DNA of 12,031 bases, taken from NCBI GenBank assembly GCA_964567845.1, contig CAZMOG010000062.1:1-12031 (forward strand), read 5' to 3'. The notes beneath the pieces were generated by a model. The model was not told the origin of the DNA and ran no database searches. It was given only the letters and a program-made list of their open reading frames with translations. Below, in pieces: positions 6,927 to 12,031 of this stretch. This DNA comes from RGIG9079 sp964567845 (GTDB lineage: Bacteria > Bacteroidota > Bacteroidia > Bacteroidales > Marinifilaceae). The translations under genes and the position numbers were made by a program. How positions within the stretch are numbered: the stretch's first letter is position 1; every line of letters begins with the position of its first letter.

Positions 6927-8129
6927 CTACTCCCAGGATGGCGTTGAATATTCATATACATGCAAAGAAAATTCGCCCAAAACCGCATAGATATGATCGA
7001 ACATATCTGCCACAATATGCTCATGCTCAACCCATTGTTTATCCTTTGTAAAACAGTAGAACTGTATAGGAATCCCCGTTGGCGACGAGGGCAATTCCCT
7101 TACCATACAGAGCATCTTTACATTCAATTTGCTGTTTGCTACCATCCATGCCTCCATATAATGACGAAATAGTGTCAAATTTGTTAAACTATTCACATCC
7201 AGCACACTCCTCTCGTCGGTATTCTGTCTCTCCAACTCGACCAACTTCTTCTCGATAAAATCTTTTAAAAATACTGAATCCCTGATTCTCTGCAACTCAT
7301 GAGCCGAAACAAAATGGACTGAACGGGCATCGATATAGACATTCTGCATAACTCTACGACCATCGCTATCAAACATTCCTCGCCAATTGATAAACGGTAC
7401 GGATACAAGCTGATAGGTAGGAACCATTGAGAGTGTCATGTCCCAATTTCTAACCTTTACCGTGTATAAATTAATCTCCTCAACAACTCCATTGGCGCTG
7501 CAATTCTCAACCACAATCCAATCGCCCAATCTAACCATATCATTGGCATTCAATTGTATTCCTGCAACAAAACCTGTAATTGAATCCTTAAAAATCAGCA
7601 TCACAACCGCAGCAAACGCTCCCAATCCAACGAACAGATTATGCGGAGTTTTTGAAGCAATCACACTGATTATAAAAATCACTCCTACACAATAGAGAAG
7701 CACCTCGGCCGTCTGAACAAAGAGTTTTATCGGCCTGCTTTTAGCAATTGGAAACCCCTCATAAATTCCATTTGCAGTTCTCATAAGCGAGACCACAAAG
7801 AGAGCTGTCGATGCAATAAAGAGAATCGAAACCACCTTTCTCAACGCAGTAACCCCCTCCCAATTAATCAACGGTAACATAGCTCCGCAAGTGGCCACAA
7901 GAATAACCACCCCTAACTTAGTAAGTATTTTATTCTGTGCCACAACATTCATCCAACGTATATCCCTAACACCTCCGTGTCGTTTTAACAACAACTTGGG
8001 CAACCACTTATGCAAAAACAGAAAGAGTAACAGGGCAAAAACCCATATTATCAACACTCTTACCGCCACCTCCCACCTCTCGGGACCATGAATTTCATTC
8101 CAGAACTGAATAAACTTGTTACTATCCAT
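6927..8129 (-). CDS. MscS-family mechanosensitive ion channel, YbdG-like
   Basis: This 400-aa inner-membrane channel is of the kind that opens on membrane tension during osmotic downshock. Seen: hydrophobic helices at about residues 22-40, 70-88, 99-117 and 138-157, then the Gly/Ala-rich pore helix LFVGLGAFAAVVMLIF (165-180). The MscS beta domain follows (about 181-250), including GDWI, NGVVEEI and VPTYQLVSVPFINW. The long C-terminal domain with the SSPTGIPIQFYCFT block resembles E. coli YbdG rather than the smaller MscS. It starts 115 bp from the divergent M16 gene. Upstream of its ATG the minus strand has TAACTTTTGC (8162-8153), a -7-like element with one extra base. It ends 76 bp before the M23 gene, which has its own promoter. 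Confidence 0.9.
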   Translation of the reverse strand: MDSNKFIQFWNEIHGPERWEVAVRVLIIWVFALLLFLFLHKWLPKLLLKRHGGVRDIRWMNVVAQNKILTKLGVVILVATCGAMLPLINWEGVTALRKVVSILFIASTALFVVSLMRTANGIYEGFPIAKSRPIKLFVQTAEVLLYCVGVIFIISVIASKTPHNLFVGLGAFAAVVMLIFKDSITGFVAGIQLNANDMVRLGDWIVVENCSANGVVEEINLYTVKVRNWDMTLSMVPTYQLVSVPFINWRGMFDSDGRRVMQNVYIDARSVHFVSAHELQRIRDSVFLKDFIEKKLVELERQNTDERSVLDVNSLTNLTLFRHYMEAWMVANSKLNVKMLCMVRELPSSPTGIPIQFYCFTKDKQWVEHEHIVADMFDHIYAVLGEFSLHVYEYSTPSWE

Positions 8130-8153
8130 ACTGTCAAAAATAGGTTATATGTG

Positions 8154-8162
8154 CAAAAGTTA
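8154..8162 (-). promoter_or_regulatory. Candidate -7 element for the mechanosensitive channel gene
   Basis: The minus strand reads TAACTTTTG, the TAnnTTTG consensus with one extra T, about 25 bp before the channel start. It is followed by GCAC, as in the two stronger promoters of this window. This imperfect match is offered as the most likely site in the 115-bp divergent region. Confidence 0.35.
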
Positions 8163-8201
8163 AGAAGTATAAATAAATAACGATATTTTGATTTAAAGTG
8201 T

Positions 8202-8209
8202 TACCTTTG
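8202..8209 (+). promoter_or_regulatory. -7 promoter element (TACCTTTG) of the M16 peptidase gene
   Basis: A perfect Bacteroidota TAnnTTTG element lies 35 bp before the ATG, followed by an A/T-rich leader with no Shine-Dalgarno sequence, as is common in this phylum. A TTTG at 8187-8190 sits only 11 bp upstream, so the -33 element is uncertain. The 12 bases TACCTTTGCACG are identical to those before the M23 gene. Confidence 0.65.
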
Positions 8210-8244
8210 CACGCCAAAGAAAAAATAATATAACTAACATAGAT

Positions 8245-11055
8245 ATGAAAAAACTACTTTCAACAGCATTTATGCTACTGTTCTGTGGCACTCTAATGGC
8301 CCAGAACCTAACGGATACCATTCCGTTTACATCAAAAGTATTGAAAGGTGTTCTTCCCAATGGCTTGACCTATTACATCCAAAAGAATCAGGAACCAAAG
8401 GAGAGAGCTGATTTCTACATTATTCGTAATGTCGGAGCAACTGTCGAGACAGACGAGGAGGATGGATTGGCCCACTTCCTTGAGCACATGGCCTTCAACG
8501 GAACAAAGAACTTCCCCGGCAAGGGCATTATCAACATGCTTGAGCGTCACGGAATTGAGTTTGGTAGCGGAATCAACGCATACACAAGCATGAACGAAAC
8601 CGTTTACACTCTGTTCGACATTCCTACAACCGATCAGAAATTGGTTGATTCATGTCTTCTGGTACTTCATGACTGGTCACGCTATCTTCTTCTTACCGAG
8701 GAGGAACTTGATGCAGAGCGTGGTGTTATTACCGAAGAGTGGCGAGGCCGCCAGAATTCACGCATGAGAATCATGAACCAGACAGCTCCGGTTATCTATG
8801 CCGGTTCTCCATACGCAAACAGAACCGTTATCGGTAACATCGACGTTATCCAGAACTTCAAGCCCGAGACAATCCGTAACTTCTATTACAAGTGGTATCG
8901 TCCAAATCTTGAGGCTATTGCAATTGTAGGAGACATCGACCCTAAAGCTATCGAGGCTCAAATTATCGAAATATTCAGCTCTATCGAGAACCCCGAGAAC
9001 GAGATTCCTCGCTCATTCGTAGAGATTCCTGCATATAAGGAGCCACGTTTTGTTGTAGCTACCGACAAAGAGGCAACACAGACCAACATCAACATACAGT
9101 CAATTCTTCTTGAGTGCTCGCCCGAGTACAAGAACACATACGGTTACATTTACGACAACATTGTTAAGTCAATGTTTAACTCTATGATGGCTCAACGTTT
9201 TGTTCGCGAAGCACAGAAACCCGAGGCTCCATTCATGTCTGCATCTGCAGGATTCGGCGATATGGCTCGTGGTTATGACTATTTCGCATTGGGAGTTACC
9301 CCACGCGCAGGTGTCGAGAACGAGATGAAGGCCCTACAGGGTGCATGGACTTTGGTATTGCAGGCACTTCGGCATGGTTTCTCAGAGAATGAGTTGCAGA
9401 TTGTTAAGGCAAGCATGAACTCAAACCTTGAGCGCGCAGCAAAGGAGCAGGAGAAGACAAGCAATGCAAGCTACATGGCAGATATTCTTGACAATTACTT
9501 GGAGAATGAGCCAAATATGGATTTCGAGGTTTATTACAACTTCTGCAAAAAGGTATTAAACGAGATTACCCCTGCCGATGTACACCGCAGAGTAAACGAA
9601 TTGGCACAGGGTGGAAGCACAACTGTTGTAATTACAGGTCCCGATGCGCCTCACATGACACAGGAGCAAGCTTTCGGGGTAATCAACGGAATCAACCCTG
9701 CAACTATTGCACCATATGCCGACAACACCGTGAAGGGGGAGTTGATTGATGGTGAACTTCAGGGAAGTCCTGTAGTAAAAGAGAAACGCGACAAAGTTGT
9801 TGGTGCAGTAAAATGGACATTGGCAAACGGTGCAACAGTAATCTACAAACACGCTGATTACGAGAAGGAGTCTGTATCGCTACGCGGAGTTAGTATGGGA
9901 GGTCACAACCGCTATGGTATTGAGGACATTCCATCTATCTCGTATATGAACAGCCTTATCGGAAGTTATGGATTGGGTAAATTCAGCCAAATGGATCTTA
10001 GCCAGAAATTGTCGGGAATCCACGCAAGTTGCGGCGTATCGGTTGGAGGAACATCCGAGAATGTTAACGGAGGTTCAACCCCTAAGGATATCGAGACAAT
10101 GTTCAAACTTCTGTACTTGCGTTTCGAGGAGCCTCGTTTCGACAAGAACATCCACGACATTGTAATTAAGAGAAATTTGGAGTTGCTTCCAACACAGAAG
10201 AACAACCCATCAAAAATAATTAGCGACACATTGTCAATGATTATGTCCGACTACAACCCACGCAACATTATTATGGGCGAGGAGGAGATCAAGAGTGTTG
10301 ACATCAACAGAATTGAGGAGATATATCGTGACCGTTTCGACGGAGTTAAGGACTTTACATTCTTCATTGTCGGTAATGCTCCCGAGGAGCAGGTAAAGGA
10401 GTATGCAGAGAAGTATATCGGTTCTATCAAGGCCGGACGAAAGAAAGAGAAGGTTGTTAAGAGCGACGTTCACTCTCCATTCGGACACACTGAAAAGATT
10501 ATCGATATTCCAATGGCAGATCCAAAAACCACCGTATTGGTAAATATCTCAAAACGAATGAAGACAAACCGCAAATCAAACTACATTAACTTTGTATTGG
10601 CAAGAGTTATGGATATGCGCTATTTGACAGATATTCGCGAGAAAGAGGGAGGAACCTATGGAGTTGCAGTACAGCAGAGTTCAGCAAAGACTCCTGTATC
10701 TAAATACGCACTAACCATGAATTTCGATACAGACCCCGACAAGGCACAGCACTTGAAGAGCCTCATCTACAAAGGACTTGACAGTGTTGCTCAATACGGA
10801 CCTACACAGGAGGAGCTTGACAAAATTGTAAAGAGCATTTTGAAGAGCTACGAGCAGACAAAACCTCACAACAGCTATGTTATGAACAACGTTTATAACT
10901 ACTACATGAACGGTTTTGATAACTCTAATCCTAAATACTACGAGGACATCTTCAACGCAATTACAGTTAAGGATGTACAGAAACACGCTGCAAAGTTGGT
11001 CAAGAATCCTGACATTGTTGACCTAATCTTCAACCCGGTAGCTCCCAAGAATTAG
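8245..11055 (+). CDS. Secreted two-domain M16 (pitrilysin-type) zinc metallopeptidase
   Basis: This 936-aa protein starts with a clear signal peptide (residues 1-20, ending TLMAQ), so it acts in the periplasm or at the outer membrane. The N-terminal catalytic half carries the inverted zinc motif HFLEH at 77-81 (His77, Glu80, His81) and the downstream ERGVITEE at 158-165, where Glu165 fits the position of the third ligand. The C-terminal half is a second M16 domain without its own zinc site. It keeps the substrate-holding REKEGGTYGV block with Arg798 and Tyr805. The two halves would form a clam-shell around short unfolded peptides. The size matches PqqL-type peptidases of about 930 aa found widely in Bacteroidota; the natural substrate is unknown. 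It stands alone with its own promoter and terminator. Confidence 0.94.
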   Translation: MKKLLSTAFMLLFCGTLMAQNLTDTIPFTSKVLKGVLPNGLTYYIQKNQEPKERADFYIIRNVGATVETDEEDGLAHFLEHMAFNGTKNFPGKGIINMLERHGIEFGSGINAYTSMNETVYTLFDIPTTDQKLVDSCLLVLHDWSRYLLLTEEELDAERGVITEEWRGRQNSRMRIMNQTAPVIYAGSPYANRTVIGNIDVIQNFKPETIRNFYYKWYRPNLEAIAIVGDIDPKAIEAQIIEIFSSIENPENEIPRSFVEIPAYKEPRFVVATDKEATQTNINIQSILLECSPEYKNTYGYIYDNIVKSMFNSMMAQRFVREAQKPEAPFMSASAGFGDMARGYDYFALGVTPRAGVENEMKALQGAWTLVLQALRHGFSENELQIVKASMNSNLERAAKEQEKTSNASYMADILDNYLENEPNMDFEVYYNFCKKVLNEITPADVHRRVNELAQGGSTTVVITGPDAPHMTQEQAFGVINGINPATIAPYADNTVKGELIDGELQGSPVVKEKRDKVVGAVKWTLANGATVIYKHADYEKESVSLRGVSMGGHNRYGIEDIPSISYMNSLIGSYGLGKFSQMDLSQKLSGIHASCGVSVGGTSENVNGGSTPKDIETMFKLLYLRFEEPRFDKNIHDIVIKRNLELLPTQKNNPSKIISDTLSMIMSDYNPRNIIMGEEEIKSVDINRIEEIYRDRFDGVKDFTFFIVGNAPEEQVKEYAEKYIGSIKAGRKKEKVVKSDVHSPFGHTEKIIDIPMADPKTTVLVNISKRMKTNRKSNYINFVLARVMDMRYLTDIREKEGGTYGVAVQQSSAKTPVSKYALTMNFDTDPDKAQHLKSLIYKGLDSVAQYGPTQEELDKIVKSILKSYEQTKPHNSYVMNNVYNYYMNGFDNSNPKYYEDIFNAITVKDVQKHAAKLVKNPDIVDLIFNPVAPKN

Positions 11056-11080
11056 TTAGGAGTTAACAATTAGTAGTTTG

Positions 11081-11117
11081 AAAACTCCCGAGTTTGCAAT
11101 GCAAGCTCGGGAGTTTT
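11081..11117 (+). terminator. Strong hairpin terminator, probably bidirectional
   Basis: A 12-bp perfect inverted repeat, AAAACTCCCGAG and CTCGGGAGTTTT, encloses a loop that itself pairs as TTGCA/TGCAA around one central base with a G:T wobble, giving a nearly continuous stem. The T-rich tail follows on the plus strand, and the A-run on the other side serves the minus strand. It lies 26 bp after the M16 stop codon and 96 bp downstream of the convergent ATPase gene end, so it can end both transcripts. Confidence 0.88.
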
Positions 11118-11212
11118 CTTTCACCCCAATAACAGAAAAAATTATTTGTTAAATTTTTTAATGACTGCCAGACAACTCTATTTTTATGCTAGTATAAACA
11201 GCTTTTTCCGGA

Positions 11213-12031
11213 TTACATATCGTCTATAGATAGTCCTCTATAAATAAACTCATAGTTCTTGAATGTGCCAATAGCTTTAAAGAACAACTCAGATTTGGCT
11301 CTTAATACAGCTTCATCAAAGTTCTTCTCTTGGCGCTTAACTTCGATAAATTCTATCTTGTTTTCCAATTCATCTTCGGCTACTATGTCAATTTCATTTT
11401 CTCCCTTGCGGTCATGCCAGTATCCAAGGCGAGTATATTCACCAGACTCTTTCATTACTTCAATAAAGTAGCTTTCGAGAGATTTACCGCTGAATGTGGA
11501 AAAGTCACGCTCAACTATCGTTCTCAATCTGTCATTACCACCAGCCTCAATGATGTGTGTATATTTGTATATGAAACGAAACCAGAATTTCAGAAATTGG
11601 TCGTTGATGGCATAATGCACATTCTTATTGCTTGACTTTTCGTAGATAGGTTGCATCTTACTTATCAAACCATACTCCTCGCTTAGGTTTTTCAGGTAGC
11701 CAGACAGTTCTTTTATATTGAGAGCATTTTCCAATTCATTGCGAGTATTTCTACCTTGTGCAATGAGTGTAAGTATTGAGAAATAGATACCATAGTCTTT
11801 GCCAAATTCATCGACAAGCATATTCTTACCCTCAGGCAAAAAATAAGAGTCTCGCTCAAAGAACATGTCAAGCATCTTCTTCTCGGTAAACTTCTTTCTG
11901 TCAATAAACAACTCAACATACTTAGCCACACCGCCTGTCAGAGTATAAAGAGCCAGCAAATCAGATTTCTTATAACCAGGGCAATATTCAGACATGATTT
12001 CTTTTAGGACTGAGGGCTTAAAAGGTCTAAC
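11213..12031 (-). CDS. AAA-ATPase/DUF234-type protein with PD-(D/E)XK nuclease-like tail (partial, N-terminus off window)
   Basis: The frame stays open to the right edge: upstream of the Met codon at 11995 it continues as VRPFKPSVLKEI, which fits the family (the C-terminal end of the AAA module). The ATG at 11995 is therefore an internal Met, and 272 aa of a longer protein, usually 370-470 aa, are visible. Numbering from that Met, LYTLTGGVAKYVE (16-28) is the sensor-2/lid segment. A winged-helix-like region follows at about 70-120. FLKFWFRFIYKY (134-145) is the family hallmark. A nuclease-like core has Asp203 in NEIDIVAE and the pair Glu218/Lys220 in FIEVK, with Glu173 a possible helper. The Walker motifs would lie beyond the edge. 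Proteins of this kind are multicopy in Bacteroidales and often found in variable regions; their role is unclear. Confidence 0.88.
   Translation of the reverse strand, partial: VRPFKPSVLKEIMSEYCPGYKKSDLLALYTLTGGVAKYVELFIDRKKFTEKKMLDMFFERDSYFLPEGKNMLVDEFGKDYGIYFSILTLIAQGRNTRNELENALNIKELSGYLKNLSEEYGLISKMQPIYEKSSNKNVHYAINDQFLKFWFRFIYKYTHIIEAGGNDRLRTIVERDFSTFSGKSLESYFIEVMKESGEYTRLGYWHDRKGENEIDIVAEDELENKIEFIEVKRQEKNFDEAVLRAKSELFFKAIGTFKNYEFIYRGLSIDDM

Noticed and set aside
9556..10986. Several minus-strand frames of 84-98 codons opposite the M16 peptidase
   Set aside because: All are nested antisense to the intact M16 gene, have Cys/Val-rich translations without domains, and lack promoter signals.
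11213..11995. Complete 260-aa gene starting at the ATG at 11995
   Set aside because: The same frame continues without a stop to the window edge, and the extra residues (RPFKPSVLKEI) fit the AAA family, so the true start lies outside the window.
1..12031. tRNA, rRNA, CRISPR arrays, insertion sequences or att sites
   Set aside because: No regularly spaced repeats, no transposase-like reading frame, no terminal inverted repeats flanking the accessory patch and no tRNA-like cloverleaf were noticed by eye. A dedicated scan could still find something small.

Overview
The window looks like a chromosomal segment of a member of the Bacteroidota, most likely order Bacteroidales. Three things point there. 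Two promoters carry the TAnnTTTG -7 element typical of the group. Exported proteins end their signal peptides in ...AQ. The RHS-type motif PYTYCANNPTNLIDPDG is familiar from Bacteroidales wall-associated/RHS proteins. The genus cannot be read from the sequence alone.

Layout. (1) Positions 1-2280 form a visibly AT-rich accessory patch, all on the minus strand. In transcription order it holds the orphaned C-terminal tip of an RHS-type polymorphic toxin with an HELAH zinc-metallopeptidase domain (1464-2204), an exported 461-aa protein of unknown function that overlaps its 3' end (104-1489), and the start of what may be a membrane protein running off the left edge (1-61). (2) Positions 2376-6881 are a tight minus-strand housekeeping operon. 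It begins at a TACCTTTG promoter and reads: membrane-anchored M23 peptidoglycan peptidase, dxr (isoprenoid synthesis), rseP-like site-2 protease, and a secreted endonuclease/exonuclease/phosphatase-fold protein. Gaps are 7, 31 and 0 bp. (3) Positions 6927-8129 encode a YbdG-like mechanosensitive channel on the minus strand. (4) Positions 8245-11055, on the plus strand and divergent from the channel, encode a large secreted two-domain M16 metallopeptidase. It has its own TACCTTTG promoter and ends at a near-perfect hairpin terminator. (5) Positions 11213-12031, minus strand, are the C-terminal part of an AAA-ATPase/DUF234-type protein with a PD-(D/E)XK nuclease-like tail; its N-terminus lies beyond the right edge.

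How the genes relate. The M23-dxr-rseP-nuclease block is mostly an envelope operon: cell-wall remodelling, isoprenoid precursors for undecaprenyl lipid carriers and quinones, and intramembrane proteolysis. The neighbouring channel and M16 protease also act at the envelope. The accessory patch lies directly downstream of this operon and is the only part that looks recently acquired or rearranged. Its best reading is a displaced toxin cassette with a candidate partner gene. No RNA genes, CRISPR arrays or complete insertion sequences were seen, and no gene-free stretch exceeds 300 bases.
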